64,000 bases of DNA from Desulfuromonas sp. AOP6 (GCF_009731355.2 NZ_AP022810.1:1578001-1642000), one strand, 5' to 3'; shown: positions 8,201-16,660, counted from the stretch's first letter. Notes: generated from the sequence alone by a model not told the origin. Numbers and translations: made by a program.

Positions 8201-9996
8201 TCGCTGCCTTTGACCACCGTCATATCTTCCTGGACCCTGATCCCGATCCTGCCGCCACTTTTGCCGAGCGCCGGCGCCTCTTCAACCTGCCTCGTTCGTC
8301 CTGGGATGATTTCAACCGCCATCTTCTCTCTGAAGGAGGGGGGATATTCCCCCGTTCCGCTAAGGAAATTCCCTTGAGTCCGCAAGTTCGCAAGTTTTTC
8401 GGTGTTCGCCAGGAAAGCATCGATCCGAACGGCCTCATTAAACTCCTGTTGATGGCCGAAGTGGACCTGCTCTGGAACGGTGGTATTGGAACCTACGTCA
8501 AGGAAAGTGGAGAAAAGCACGAAGATGTTGGTGACCGCAACACCGATGCGGTTCGGGTCGATGGCAATCAACTACGGGCCCGGGTCGTCGGCGAAGGGGG
8601 TAATCTCGGTTTTACCCAGCGGGCCCGCATCGAGTTCGCCCAGAATGGTGGACGGATCAATACCGATGCAGTGGACAATTCGGCCGGGGTGGATACCTCT
8701 GACCATGAGGTAAACCTTAAGATTTTCATGCAATACCTTAAAGACAAAGGAAAAATTAGTTCACAAGGCGAGCGTGATCGCATTCTGGCCGAGGTGACGG
8801 ACGAAGTCTGCTCCCAGGTTTTGACCAACAACTATGAACAGCACCTTTGTCTTTCTCTTGATCTGCGCCGCAGTGAGGGCGAAGTGGAACCCTATGTCCA
8901 ATTGATCGATACGCTAGCCCGGAGCGGGCTGTTGGACCGCCGCGGTGAATTCCTCCCATCGGCTAAAGATATTCAGGCGCGCCAAGGGCAAAAACTGACC
9001 AGACCTGAACTGGCTATCCTCATGGCTTACAGTAAAATGCAGCTCTACCAAGGCATTCTCGAGAGCGATCTTCCCCAGAGTCCGGAGGCCGGGGATTTTC
9101 TGCTGTGCTATTTCCCGGGGCTCATCCGACAATCTTTTTTGGTCGACTTACCCGAGCATCCTCTCGCCTGTGAAATTACGGCCACGGTCATTACCAACAA
9201 CATTATCAACCAGGCAGGCAGTGCTTTTCTCAATGCTCTGGTGCAGCAGACCGGTAAATCTTTGCTTGAGGCGACCGCCGCCTATCTGACCTTTGACCGC
9301 ATGCTCGAAGGCAAGCGCCTGCGAGCGGCTCTTTATGCCCTGGATAACAAACTGCCAGCCGAGCGTCAGCAGGCTTTTCTCATCCGTCTTGAAACCGCTC
9401 TGCAGTCCCTGTGTCACTGGGCTCTCCTGCATGATGTATGGGGCGCACTCGCTGAAAAGGGAGCCGAAACCCTGAAAGAACACCTGAGTCTATTCTATAA
9501 AACCATCGGCAGTGTTCTTCCTGCCGAGATCTGGGCTGGATGTAAGGATGAGGCGGCTGCTTTGACTGAAGCCGGACTCGATGCCGATGTGGCCCAGCAT
9601 CTGTCCCTGCTGGACCATGCCGCCGATTTTCTGCCGCTGATGACGCTGGCGGAAAAGACCAGAGTGGACTTTTACGCCGTAGCCCAGGCTTTCAGGGAGA
9701 TTCGCCAGCTTCTTGGCTACAAAGAGCTTCTCAAAGATGTTGAGCGGGTGCCTCTGCGCGACCGCTGGGATCGCATGGCACGGCGTTCTCTTCAGGAAAG
9801 TTTCGAGTCGGTCGTCTATGATATGGTCCGTGTGGTCCTGGAAGAGCATCAGGGCAATCTCGATGCCCTCTGCTCCATCCGCAAACAGAAACTGCGCCGC
9901 TATCAGGGGCTTCGCGACAGCCTGCGTGGGCAGGTGGCCGTCAACTTTCATCCCTATACGGTCCTGTTAAACGCTGCTGAAGGACTGTGTGCCTGA
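5236..9996 (+). CDS. Large NAD-specific glutamate dehydrogenase (about 180 kDa class)
   Basis: A 1586-residue member of the giant NAD-GDH family, which oxidatively deaminates glutamate to 2-oxoglutarate with NAD+. The first about 600 residues are the regulatory region with ACT-like segments; the catalytic core follows from about residue 700, with the conserved GGIRWSDRPDDFRTE near 800 and the lysine of PVGSKGGFVVKAP near 830. The Rossmann segment and a long helical C-terminal domain complete the family architecture. Length agrees with other members (about 1580-1620). The start is taken as ATG 5236, with GGAG at 5226-5229; an in-frame TTG at 5212 is less convincing. Candidate allosteric control by amino acids is family knowledge, not visible here. 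The flavin reductase gene follows after 26 bases. Confidence 0.95.
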   Translation: MDIKVVSGTQGVPPQEMDQRIEAVLNGYRAKVDDTKYQCLAALAQSLRETTPLSYMASASENQIASWLEIFLGLIESPRQQLVVAVEPLDVEGHALLVTNSPDAPFLLDSVQSFLLSHHIDFHLIAHPILTIHRQHDHLVGIDSIEASGPKESFIIVEVEGVSKESYLRIEQGVRKALSATLAVHKDRMAMNSRLSAMGALAQQGGFADFWNWLQEDNFLPFGCHRLIRSKDRRGGAIVQLQAEDSLGIAFGPEEVDLSAPRPLEDCHEPTRARLQRDRDVVVDTLERVSLVYRADPLVYIGVREEMADGRQLEHIFLGLFSPRSADELAFNVPSLRKRFEEVLGRLHILPGSHDYRKTNEIFNTFPKVELFFMSDEELTQTVRSFALLYRHDTIKIVATRSLAVRGITLLVIMPRDYYSSERVSRIEHYISLYFQTKRVVSKVIHISPDFISLHVHIHIDQTKIVLDMDRLERGLSRKIRPWDLKIRSQLEHRLGEVEGAEMARRYQNVFPLEYKALLHPRFAVRDIRGIEKVLLDGEEVLDLWGPFDGKRYRLQFYSLKNSFLNELIPFMENLNLCVEDEIDFTVTLDRKKVFIKSFTIRTTPSNALELSEIRPLLLDALQALRRGKVENDYLHGILVLTGLSWQQIDVFRGYRNYYFQIGCPYTKKRVALALIHNAEVTHLLYRYFEARFLDKPEWTDPLKREEEALSPIRMQLITALQDVSDVNEDNILRALFNLIDSTVRTNFYRRCDSKDYFFAFKISAMGIIDMPAPRPLFEVYVHSATMEGIHLRGGRVARGGIRWSDRPDDFRTEVLGLMKTQMTKNALIVPVGSKGGFVVKAPYSNRDEGAVLSKAAYQTLMRGLLDLTDNRVGDKVVRAEGIVAYDEEDPYLVVAADKGTAHLPDTANAVSREYRFWLDDAFASGGSHGYDHKKLGITARGAWECVKSHFRELGQDIQNEPFTVVGIGDMSGDVFGNGMLLSQHIRLVAAFDHRHIFLDPDPDPAATFAERRRLFNLPRSSWDDFNRHLLSEGGGIFPRSAKEIPLSPQVRKFFGVRQESIDPNGLIKLLLMAEVDLLWNGGIGTYVKESGEKHEDVGDRNTDAVRVDGNQLRARVVGEGGNLGFTQRARIEFAQNGGRINTDAVDNSAGVDTSDHEVNLKIFMQYLKDKGKISSQGERDRILAEVTDEVCSQVLTNNYEQHLCLSLDLRRSEGEVEPYVQLIDTLARSGLLDRRGEFLPSAKDIQARQGQKLTRPELAILMAYSKMQLYQGILESDLPQSPEAGDFLLCYFPGLIRQSFLVDLPEHPLACEITATVITNNIINQAGSAFLNALVQQTGKSLLEATAAYLTFDRMLEGKRLRAALYALDNKLPAERQQAFLIRLETALQSLCHWALLHDVWGALAEKGAETLKEHLSLFYKTIGSVLPAEIWAGCKDEAAALTEAGLDADVAQHLSLLDHAADFLPLMTLAEKTRVDFYAVAQAFREIRQLLGYKELLKDVERVPLRDRWDRMARRSLQESFESVVYDMVRVVLEEHQGNLDALCSIRKQKLRRYQGLRDSLRGQVAVNFHPYTVLLNAAEGLCA

Positions 9997-10022
9997 GTTG
10001 TGAACCAAGTGAAAGGATGATC

Positions 10023-10598
10023 ATGCTGAAAAGAAAACTTGGTCCCTGTGTGACCTTTTTCCCGCAACCGACAACCCTTGTTTCTTCAGTGGATAAACAG
10101 GGCTCATCCAACCTGATGACTGCCTCCTGGGTAGGGATTGTCAGCAAGACGCCACCAACCATAGGCGTGTCGCTGAACCGTTCACGAAAAACTTATAATA
10201 ATATCATGGAAACTCAATCTTTTGTGGTCAATATGGTTCCTGCTTCTCTCGCTGTTGAGGCTGATTATTGTGGTCTTAAATCCGGTCGCGATGAGGACAA
10301 GGAGGCTGTCGCAGGACTGACCCTGGAGCCAGCCACCCTGGTCGAGGCGCCCTTGCTGGTCGAATCACCCCTGAACGTGGAATGTCGCCTGACTTCAGAA
10401 GTTCCTCTTGGTGAATACAGCTTACTGCTGGGGGAAATTGTCGAAATACACGCCCGTGAGGACGCCTTTCTGGATGAGGGGATGGATGCCTTGGCGTTTG
10501 ATCCCCTGGTCTATTTGGGGGGCATCCGTGAGTACTGGAGTCTGGGGGAGAAAAAGGCCCAGGCGTACCGTGATGGTAAGAAATTTTTCAAATCCTGA
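10023..10598 (+). CDS. Flavin reductase-like (flavoredoxin) domain protein
   Basis: A 191-residue protein of the FMN-binding split-barrel, flavin reductase-like family. The opening VTFFPQP, NLMTASWVGIVSKTPPTIGVS and RKTYNNI segments match flavoredoxin-type proteins that bind FMN and pass electrons in anaerobes; its physiological partner is unknown. I chose ATG 10023 because AAAGG ends six bases before it; the ATG at 10017 directly abuts that motif. It lies 26 bases after the glutamate dehydrogenase gene and may be cotranscribed. An 8-bp inverted repeat (10598-10605 with 10636-10643) follows the stop codon, with a T-rich loop. Confidence 0.85.
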   Translation: MLKRKLGPCVTFFPQPTTLVSSVDKQGSSNLMTASWVGIVSKTPPTIGVSLNRSRKTYNNIMETQSFVVNMVPASLAVEADYCGLKSGRDEDKEAVAGLTLEPATLVEAPLLVESPLNVECRLTSEVPLGEYSLLLGEIVEIHAREDAFLDEGMDALAFDPLVYLGGIREYWSLGEKKAQAYRDGKKFFKS

Positions 10599-10668
10599 AA
10601 CAGGGCCGGTTTTTCTAATCTTTTTTTTGCGAGAACCCTGTTTGAAGGCAGTCGGGTCAAGATAGCTG

Positions 10669-10697
10669 TAGACACTCAGCTTTTCACTGTGTTATAG
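10669..10697 (+). promoter_or_regulatory. Candidate sigma-70 promoter for the panB leader
   Basis: TAGACA (10669-10674) and TTATAG (10692-10697) are separated by 17 bases, which predicts a transcript start near 10704, about 230 bases before the panB start codon and upstream of all hairpins in the leader. It is read by eye only. Confidence 0.45.
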
Positions 10698-10785
10698 GGA
10701 GAAACGCTTTTTTACGATTTCTGAAAGGCCCGGAACCCGTACCGGAGCCTGGGCGATCCCGACGTAAGAAAAAGCCGCACACATA

Positions 10786-10896
10786 GATACCGCCTGGATC
10801 TTTAGACCGGGACGGAAGGTAAGCATCGAAGAAAACGGGCGTCTGACTGCCCTTGCTGACCCATGCCTTTCGGATCCCGTCCGGAAGGCTTTTTTT
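10786..10896 (+). ncRNA. Leader RNA upstream of panB with switch-like folding (candidate pan motif)
   Basis: The untranslated leader can fold two ways. One hairpin pairs 10790-10797 with 10807-10815 and leaves A10812 bulged. Its 3' arm (GGACGG, 10810-10815) can instead pair with CCGTCC at 10877-10882, inside the loop and arm of the downstream terminator, which would break it. A further small hairpin (GGGC/GCCC) lies between. This is the geometry of transcription attenuation. A conserved RNA named the pan motif, built from a stem-loop with bulged adenosines, is known upstream of pantothenate genes, including in delta-proteobacteria; the location and the bulged A fit, but I cannot run a covariance model. 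Confidence 0.55.
10865..10896 (+). terminator. Intrinsic terminator inside the panB leader (attenuator)
   Basis: A 9-bp stem (GCCTTTCGG with CCGGAAGGC, one G-T pair) and a 7-base loop are followed by seven T. It lies 41 bases before the panB GTG start and after the candidate promoter, so it would stop transcription before the operon unless the upstream leader pairs with its loop. Confidence 0.8.
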
Positions 10897-10936
10897 ATGG
10901 CCCGATCGCTCGAACTGTCGAAAGGAACCAACTACC

Positions 10937-11740
10937 GTGAATAAACCGAAGTCCATTCTCGACATTCAGAAAATGAAAGAGTCCGGCGAGAAAATCACCG
11001 TTTTGACAGCCTACGATTATCCCTTCGCCCGCCTGATGGACCAGGCCGGTATCGATATGATTCTGGTGGGGGACTCCGTCGGTTCCGTGGTCGCCGGCTA
11101 CGATAACACCCTGCCAGTCACCATGGATGAGATGATCTATCATACGCGCGCCGTGGTGCGCGGCAGTTCCAGCGCCGTCATAATTGCTGACATGCCTTTT
11201 CTGTCCTACCAAGTTGATGTGCGAGAAGCCCGCCTCAATGCCGGTCGTCTGGTGAAAGAAGGCGGCGCCCAGGCCGTTAAACTGGAAGGCGGTGCGAACG
11301 TCGCCGCGACCATTGCCGCCATCGTCGCCATGGATGTGCCCGTGGTCGGTCATATCGGCCTGACGCCCCAGTCCATTCATCGCATGGGCGGCTACCGGGT
11401 GCAGGGGCGCCTGGATGAGCAGGCGCGCCAGCTGCTGGCCGACGCCAAAGCGGTGGCAGCGGCCGGCGCCTTTGCCCTGGTGCTGGAGGGCATACCGGCC
11501 GAGCTGGCCCGGCAGATAACAGCGGCGGTTTCCATCCCGACCATCGGTATCGGCGCTGGTGTTCACTGTGACGGACAGGTGCTGGTCATCCACGATATTC
11601 TGGGGCTTTGCGAGAAATACTCGCCCAAGTTCGTCAAACGCTTTGCCGATGTCTCTGAAACCATCAGCCAGGGCATCGGCGACTATATCCGTGAAGTCAA
11701 GGACGGGACTTTTCCCGGTCCAGAGCACAGCTTCAAGTGA
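10937..11740 (+). CDS. panB: 3-methyl-2-oxobutanoate hydroxymethyltransferase PanB
   Basis: PanB makes ketopantoate from 2-oxoisovalerate and 5,10-methylenetetrahydrofolate, the first committed step to pantothenate and coenzyme A. The 267-residue protein is full length, with the metal- and substrate-binding LVGDSVGSVVAGYDNTL near residue 45, VKLEGG near 115 and GHIGLTPQ near 140. The start is the GTG at 10937 with AAAGGA ten bases upstream; the open frame extends to 10853 but runs back through the terminator. The leader upstream carries an attenuator, so expression is probably feedback controlled. panC follows after 8 bases. Confidence 0.96.
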   Translation: MNKPKSILDIQKMKESGEKITVLTAYDYPFARLMDQAGIDMILVGDSVGSVVAGYDNTLPVTMDEMIYHTRAVVRGSSSAVIIADMPFLSYQVDVREARLNAGRLVKEGGAQAVKLEGGANVAATIAAIVAMDVPVVGHIGLTPQSIHRMGGYRVQGRLDEQARQLLADAKAVAAAGAFALVLEGIPAELARQITAAVSIPTIGIGAGVHCDGQVLVIHDILGLCEKYSPKFVKRFADVSETISQGIGDYIREVKDGTFPGPEHSFK

Positions 11741-11748
11741 GGGCAGGC

Positions 11749-12636
11749 ATGACCAGCGCCGTGAATAAGACCCCAGAGATTATCCGCTCTGTCAGTGAGA
11801 TGCAGCAGCGCTGCCTGGCTCTGCGTGAAGCGGGCAAGCGCATCGCCTTCGTTCCCACCATGGGCTGGTTGCACGAGGGACACCTTTCGCTGTTGCGGGA
11901 AGGTCGCCGACGAGGGGATGTGCTGGTCCTGTCCATTTTCGTCAATCCGACCCAGTTCGGCGCCGGTGAAGATTTCGACAACTATCCTCGCGACCTCGAG
12001 CGGGACGCAGCTTTGGCGGCGACAGCGGGAACCGACTTGATCTTCGCGCCCAATGCCAGTGACATGTATCCCCGCAGCTATGCCACCTATGTCGATGTCG
12101 AAAGTTTGACGGATGCGTTATGCGGCGCCAGCCGCCCTGGCCATTTTCGCGGTGTCACGACGGTGGTAACCAAACTATTCACCATCGTGCAGCCCCATGT
12201 GGCTCTCTTCGGTCAGAAAGATTTTCAGCAGCTGGCCGTTATCTGCCGCATGACCATCGATCTCAATCTGCCCGTCGATGTCATCGGTATGCCCATCGTG
12301 CGCGAGGCGGACGGGCTGGCCATGAGCTCACGCAACGTCTATCTGAGCGAGCAGCAGCGCCGACAGGCCCTGGTGCTCTCCCGCGCTCTGGCGATGGCCA
12401 GACAGATGGCAGCCCAGGGGCAGGCCGCGGCCGACGAGGTCATTGCCGAACTGAGGCAGCTTATTGCCGCCATGCCCGAAGCCCGCATCGATTACATCCA
12501 GATCTGCCACCAACAGACCCTGCAACAGCAGGCCAAGATCGACCATGATTCCGTCCTGCTGCTGGCTGTCTTTATCGGCCAGACCCGCCTGATCGACAAC
12601 GGCTTTTTGCTGGATTCGGCCCCATCCCGAGGCTGA
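11749..12636 (+). CDS. panC: Pantothenate synthetase PanC
   Basis: PanC joins pantoate and beta-alanine in an ATP-dependent reaction through a pantoyl-adenylate. The 295-residue protein has the class I synthetase motifs: PTMGWLHEGHLSL (HxGH at residues of the ATP site), SIFVNPTQF, GQKDFQQ, and the KMSKS-like region AMSSRNVYLS. Start ATG 11749 has GAGG upstream; an in-frame GTG at 11737 overlaps the panB stop and is less likely. It lies between panB and the PLP-dependent decarboxylase gene, which would supply its beta-alanine. Confidence 0.96.
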   Translation: MTSAVNKTPEIIRSVSEMQQRCLALREAGKRIAFVPTMGWLHEGHLSLLREGRRRGDVLVLSIFVNPTQFGAGEDFDNYPRDLERDAALAATAGTDLIFAPNASDMYPRSYATYVDVESLTDALCGASRPGHFRGVTTVVTKLFTIVQPHVALFGQKDFQQLAVICRMTIDLNLPVDVIGMPIVREADGLAMSSRNVYLSEQQRRQALVLSRALAMARQMAAQGQAAADEVIAELRQLIAAMPEARIDYIQICHQQTLQQQAKIDHDSVLLLAVFIGQTRLIDNGFLLDSAPSRG

Positions 12637-12653
12637 TATCCGAAGAGGATGCG

Positions 12654-14315
12654 ATGACACCGCGAGAGCTAGCCAAGGCCAACCTGGAAAATCTGTATCG
12701 TATTTTCACTGTCCCTGAAAGCCCGGATTCCAGGCTCGGCGAGGTGGATAAAGCGATTACCGACAACGTCACGGGCTTTTTACAGGAGCACATCGTCGCC
12801 CTTGAACGCAGTCTGGAAGAGATCGAGGAAGACTTCTCCGACTCTCACATTCCCGAAGATCCTACCTACGTTTCCGACTACACCGAATTTGTCAAAGAGA
12901 AGCTGGTGGCCCAGTCGGTCCATACGGCTTCTCCCAGTTTCATCGGTCACATGACCTCGGCGCTGCCCTATTTCATGCTCCCGTTGTCGCGAATCATGAC
13001 GGCACTCAACCAGAATCTTGTCAAGGTGGAAACTTCCAAGGCCTTTACGCCCATGGAACGGCAGGTGCTGGCCATGCTGCATCGTCTCATTTACGCAGAA
13101 AGCGACAATTTCTACACGCGCTGGGTCCACGACAGCGACCATGCCCTGGGAGCCTTCTGTTCCGGGGGGACGATTGCCAACGTGACCGCCCTGTGGACCG
13201 CCCGCAACCGTCTGTGCGGCCCTTCCGGCGATTTTCGTGGCATTGCCCAGGAAGGTTTTTTTCGGGCCATGCAGCACCTTGGCTGCCACGGACTGGCGGT
13301 TCTGGTTTCACGGCGTGGGCATTACAGTCTCGGCAAGGCTGCCGACGTGTTGGGAATCGGTCGCGAGAACCTGGTTCTGGTGGAAACGGATGACAACAAC
13401 CGCATGGATATGGCTCATTTGCGCCAGCAGGTAGAACAGTTGCGAAGCAGGAACATCCGCCCTATGGCGATGGTCGGTATCGCCGGCACCACCGAGACCG
13501 GTAACGTCGATCCCCTGGAAGCCATGGCGGACTATGCCGAAGAAATCGATTGCCATTTCCACGTAGACGCCGCCTGGGGCGGGCCGACCCTTTTTTCCAA
13601 GAATCACCGCCATCTTCTGCGAGGCATTGAGCGGGCTGATTCTGTCACCATTGATGCTCACAAGCAACTCTACGTGCCCATGGGTGCCGGCATGGTGCTG
13701 TTCAAAGATCCGGCCGCTCTGACTGCTATTGAACACCATGCCGCCTATATTCTACGCCACGGCTCCAAAGATCTGGGCAGCCACACCCTGGAAGGCTCCC
13801 GGCCCGGCAAGTCGATGCTGGTCCATGCCGGCTTGTCCATCATTGGGCGCAAGGGCTATGAACTTCTCATCGACCTGGGCCTCGCCCGGGCTCGCACCTT
13901 TGCCGACAAGATCCGCCGTCACCCCGACTTCGAGCTCATGTCTGAACCGGAGTTGAACATCCTGACCTATCGTTATAATCCGGCTGATGTGCAGATCGTT
14001 CTGGCCAAGGCAGCGCCGGAGAGCCTGGGTCGGGTCAACGAACTGCTAGACCAGATCACCCGCCTGATTCAGAAAGAGCAGCGTGAAGTGGGCAATACTT
14101 TCGTTTCACGAACCAGCCTTCGCTTTGCCCGCTATGGCCATGATCCTCTCACCGTCTTCCGGGTGGTGCTGGCCAATCCCCTGACCACCGACGATATCCT
14201 CGATGAGGTCCTGCAGGAACAGTGCGACCTCGTGCAGCATGAGGAGACTCAGGAGCTGCTGCGGCAGATCCGTGATATCCTGCGGTTGCCGCACTCGGCT
14301 CAGAAAGCCGGTTGA
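12654..14315 (+). CDS. panP: PLP-dependent decarboxylase, probable aspartate 1-decarboxylase (PanP-like)
   Basis: A 553-residue group II PLP decarboxylase related to glutamate decarboxylases. The PLP lysine is K337 in DAHKQ, preceded by the HVDAAWGG strand and the GGTIANVTAL phosphate-binding segment. Proteins of this length and type beside panB/panC have been described as PanP, a non-orthologous replacement of the pyruvoyl enzyme PanD that makes beta-alanine. Here it follows panC by 17 bases with GAAGAGG before ATG 12654, and no panD is present, which supports that role. The N-terminal about 100 residues are helical and extra compared with short decarboxylases. Substrate (aspartate versus glutamate) is inferred from context. 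Confidence 0.85.
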   Translation: MTPRELAKANLENLYRIFTVPESPDSRLGEVDKAITDNVTGFLQEHIVALERSLEEIEEDFSDSHIPEDPTYVSDYTEFVKEKLVAQSVHTASPSFIGHMTSALPYFMLPLSRIMTALNQNLVKVETSKAFTPMERQVLAMLHRLIYAESDNFYTRWVHDSDHALGAFCSGGTIANVTALWTARNRLCGPSGDFRGIAQEGFFRAMQHLGCHGLAVLVSRRGHYSLGKAADVLGIGRENLVLVETDDNNRMDMAHLRQQVEQLRSRNIRPMAMVGIAGTTETGNVDPLEAMADYAEEIDCHFHVDAAWGGPTLFSKNHRHLLRGIERADSVTIDAHKQLYVPMGAGMVLFKDPAALTAIEHHAAYILRHGSKDLGSHTLEGSRPGKSMLVHAGLSIIGRKGYELLIDLGLARARTFADKIRRHPDFELMSEPELNILTYRYNPADVQIVLAKAAPESLGRVNELLDQITRLIQKEQREVGNTFVSRTSLRFARYGHDPLTVFRVVLANPLTTDDILDEVLQEQCDLVQHEETQELLRQIRDILRLPHSAQKAG

Positions 14316-14324
14316 TCGCTCGTC

Positions 14325-15593
14325 ATGGTTACTCTCTATACCGCTCGCTTCGTTCTGCCTATCAGTGCGCCACCCCTGGAGGATGGCGCCATCGCCGTGC
14401 GGGATGGACGCCTGCTTGCCGTCGGTTCCCGTCCGGAGCTGCTGGCAGCCTATCCCCAAGCTCGAAAAGTCGATTTTCCCGACGGTATCCTGCTGCCGCC
14501 GCTGGTCAACGCCCACACCCACCTCGAACTCACCCATTTTCCCGACTGGGCCCTGAAAAAGGGCGAGACGTCTGCTCCCGAGTCCTTTGTGGACTGGATT
14601 ATGCAGGTCGTTCGGGTCAAACGCGGCCTTGATTCGCAGCTTTATCAGCCTTCCCTGGAAGACGGCATCGGACGGTGCATGGCAGCCGGCACGGGCGCCG
14701 TTGGCGATATCCTCTCCTGGTTTCCCGCCCGCGTCGCCTACCGGCAGGTGCCCCTGTTTGGCACCCTCTTTTTGGAAACCCTCGGCCGTCATCCAGAGCA
14801 CGGCCGACGGTTGCTGAATGCCGTCGGTGAAATTCTGCGCGAGGGCAGGGCGGGGCACCTGACTTTCGGGCTCTCGCCGCACTCCCCCTATACCCTGTCC
14901 GACCGGTACATGGAAGAGGTGGTGGATTTTGCCCGCCGTCAGCAGACTCCCCTGTCCATCCATTTGGGGGAATCGGCTGAAGAGCGAACTTTTCTCGAGT
15001 CCTCCGGTGGTGATCTCGCGCAAATCTTCTATCCTTCAGTGGGCTGGCAGCAGGAGGTTCCTCCACCAGCCCACCGCACCCCGACAGCCTATCTGTATGA
15101 GCGGGGCGGCTTGCTCCCTTCCACCCTGCTGGCTCATGGGGTTCAAGTCGACGAAGAGGATATCCGCCTGCTGAGTCAAAAGAAGGTGACTCTGGCTTTG
15201 TGCCCTCGCTCTAACGCCCGCCTGGGCGTGGGCAGGGCCCCCGTCGCCCTTTATCGCCAGGCAGGTGTGCCTCTCGTGTTGGGTACGGACAGTCTGGCCA
15301 GTTGCGACACTTTGTCCATCTGGGACGAAATGGCATTCGCCCTCGACTGGTTCGAGGGGGCGCTCACATCCGTCGAGTTGCTGCGCATGGCCACCAGCGG
15401 GGGGGCGCTCGCCCTTGGCCTTGCTGGTGAAATGGGATGTCTGCAGGCGGGATACGGGGCACACTTTCAGATTCTCCGGCCGCAGACGCTGCCTTCTGCT
15501 TCTGGTCTGTTCGATTTCCTCTGCCAGCCTGGCCGCAGTGAAGAGGTCAGCAGCCTCTTTCTTTCCGGCAGGGATGTCTTGCAAAAAGCCTGA
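14325..15593 (+). CDS. Amidohydrolase-superfamily deaminase (possibly aminodeoxyfutalosine deaminase)
   Basis: A 422-residue metal-dependent hydrolase of the TrzN/AtzA/guanine deaminase type. Metal ligands are in NAHTHLEL (HxH near residue 64), HLGES, the LAHGVQ histidine, and GTDSLAS. Related enzymes in bacteria using the futalosine route deaminate aminodeoxyfutalosine on the way to menaquinone, which is plausible for this type of organism, but S-adenosylhomocysteine deaminase or another substrate is equally compatible. Start ATG 14325 lies 9 bases after the panP stop with no strong binding site, so translation may be coupled to panP. Confidence 0.75.
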   Translation: MVTLYTARFVLPISAPPLEDGAIAVRDGRLLAVGSRPELLAAYPQARKVDFPDGILLPPLVNAHTHLELTHFPDWALKKGETSAPESFVDWIMQVVRVKRGLDSQLYQPSLEDGIGRCMAAGTGAVGDILSWFPARVAYRQVPLFGTLFLETLGRHPEHGRRLLNAVGEILREGRAGHLTFGLSPHSPYTLSDRYMEEVVDFARRQQTPLSIHLGESAEERTFLESSGGDLAQIFYPSVGWQQEVPPPAHRTPTAYLYERGGLLPSTLLAHGVQVDEEDIRLLSQKKVTLALCPRSNARLGVGRAPVALYRQAGVPLVLGTDSLASCDTLSIWDEMAFALDWFEGALTSVELLRMATSGGALALGLAGEMGCLQAGYGAHFQILRPQTLPSASGLFDFLCQPGRSEEVSSLFLSGRDVLQKA

Positions 15594-15686
15594 TCACCCC
15601 GTATAATTCGACCTTCGCAAAATCGGATAGAGGCGGTGCGGAAGTTGACTCCGCAGCCGGAATCAGACGATATCCCGAGGTGTCTC

Positions 15687-16148
15687 ATGATGGAAGAGGT
15701 AGGAACTGTTGTCGAGATCAAGGGCAAGGCCGTGGCTCTTGTCCTGTGCCAAAAAGGCTCTTTTTGCAAACACTGCGCATCCAACGGGTTGTGCCAGGTC
15801 GGTAATGACAACAAATCCATGCTGGTCGAAGCGCACAATCACCTCGGCGCCAAGGTGGGTGACCGGGTACGGCTCGTCACCAGTACCAAGACTTTTCTGC
15901 AGTCGTCCTTCATGTTGTATATCGTTCCCCTGATAGCCTTGGTCATCGGGGCTGTCGCCGGCTTGGCCGTCGGTGAATGGCTGGAAAACGGTCCCGATCC
16001 CAATCTGCTCTCCGCGATCATCGGGGTCGCTTTTCTAGTCGGGTCGTTCCTGATTATCCGAGTGGGAACCCGCGCCCTGGCCCGCGAATCCTTCATGCCA
16101 CAAATTACTCAGATTGTTGACGACGAAGACCTGCCTGCGGGCGGATAG
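15687..16148 (+). CDS. RseC/MucC-like (SoxR-reducing family) membrane protein
   Basis: A 153-residue protein of the RseC/MucC family. The N-terminal half holds four cysteines in a C-x5-C-x2-C-x5-C arrangement ([16 protein letters not shown]), suitable for an Fe-S centre, followed by two transmembrane segments at about residues 73-95 and 108-130. RseC-like proteins are linked to redox control of SoxR and to sigma-E regulation; no rnf or rpoE genes are near, so its role is open. I chose ATG 15687 with GAGG eight bases upstream over an earlier in-frame start at 15636. smpB starts 5 bases later. Confidence 0.85.
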   Translation: MMEEVGTVVEIKGKAVALVLCQKGSFCKHCASNGLCQVGNDNKSMLVEAHNHLGAKVGDRVRLVTSTKTFLQSSFMLYIVPLIALVIGAVAGLAVGEWLENGPDPNLLSAIIGVAFLVGSFLIIRVGTRALARESFMPQITQIVDDEDLPAGG

Positions 16149-16153
16149 GATTT

Positions 16154-16615
16154 ATGGGAATCAAGATTATCGCCAATAACAAGAAGGCCTACCACGACTA
16201 CTTCATCGATGAAGTCTACGAGGCCGGCATGGTCCTTACAGGCACCGAAGTCAAGTCACTGCGCCTGGGTAAGGTCAATATCAAGGAATCCTTCTGTCGC
16301 ATCAAGGACGGTGAGATTTTCATCAACAATATGAACATCAGTCCTTACGAGCAGGGCAACCGCGAAAATGTCGATCCCACGCGGGTACGAAAACTGCTGC
16401 TGCATCGCGAAGAGATCAATAAAATTATCCGCAAGGTCGATGAAAAAGGACTGTCGCTGGTGCCGACCAAGATTTATCTCAAAGACAGTCGTGTCAAGCT
16501 GGAGATCGGGATCGGGCGGGGTAAGAAGCTGCATGACAAACGCGAATCTCTGAAGCAGAAAGAGGCCGACCGTGAGATGGCCAAGGCCTTTAAGAACGGG
16601 CGGCGTGAGGACTAG
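16154..16615 (+). CDS. smpB: SsrA-binding protein SmpB
   Basis: SmpB binds the tRNA-like part of tmRNA and delivers it to stalled ribosomes in trans-translation. The 153-residue protein is full length with [14 protein letters not shown] at the N-terminus, GTEVKSLR near residue 30 and the basic C-terminal tail ([19 protein letters not shown]) that enters the mRNA channel. It lies 5 bases after the rseC-like gene and 113 bases before ssrA, so both parts of the rescue system sit together. Confidence 0.97.
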   Translation: MGIKIIANNKKAYHDYFIDEVYEAGMVLTGTEVKSLRLGKVNIKESFCRIKDGEIFINNMNISPYEQGNRENVDPTRVRKLLLHREEINKIIRKVDEKGLSLVPTKIYLKDSRVKLEIGIGRGKKLHDKRESLKQKEADREMAKAFKNGRRED

Positions 16616-16632
16616 GCGAAGTAAAACTTTCC

Positions 16633-16660
16633 TTGTATTTTTCAGGCACTTGTGTTATAA
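16633..16660 (+). promoter_or_regulatory. Candidate sigma-70 promoter for ssrA
   Basis: TTGTAT (16633-16638) and TTATAA (16655-16660) are separated by 16 bases, about 70 bases before the mature tmRNA 5' end. The short precursor leader contains a GAGGTGT/GCACCTC hairpin. Confidence 0.45.

Noticed and set aside
10684-10965. Minus-strand frame over the panB leader
   Set aside because: It has no recognisable sequence, overlaps the panB start and runs through the intrinsic terminator.
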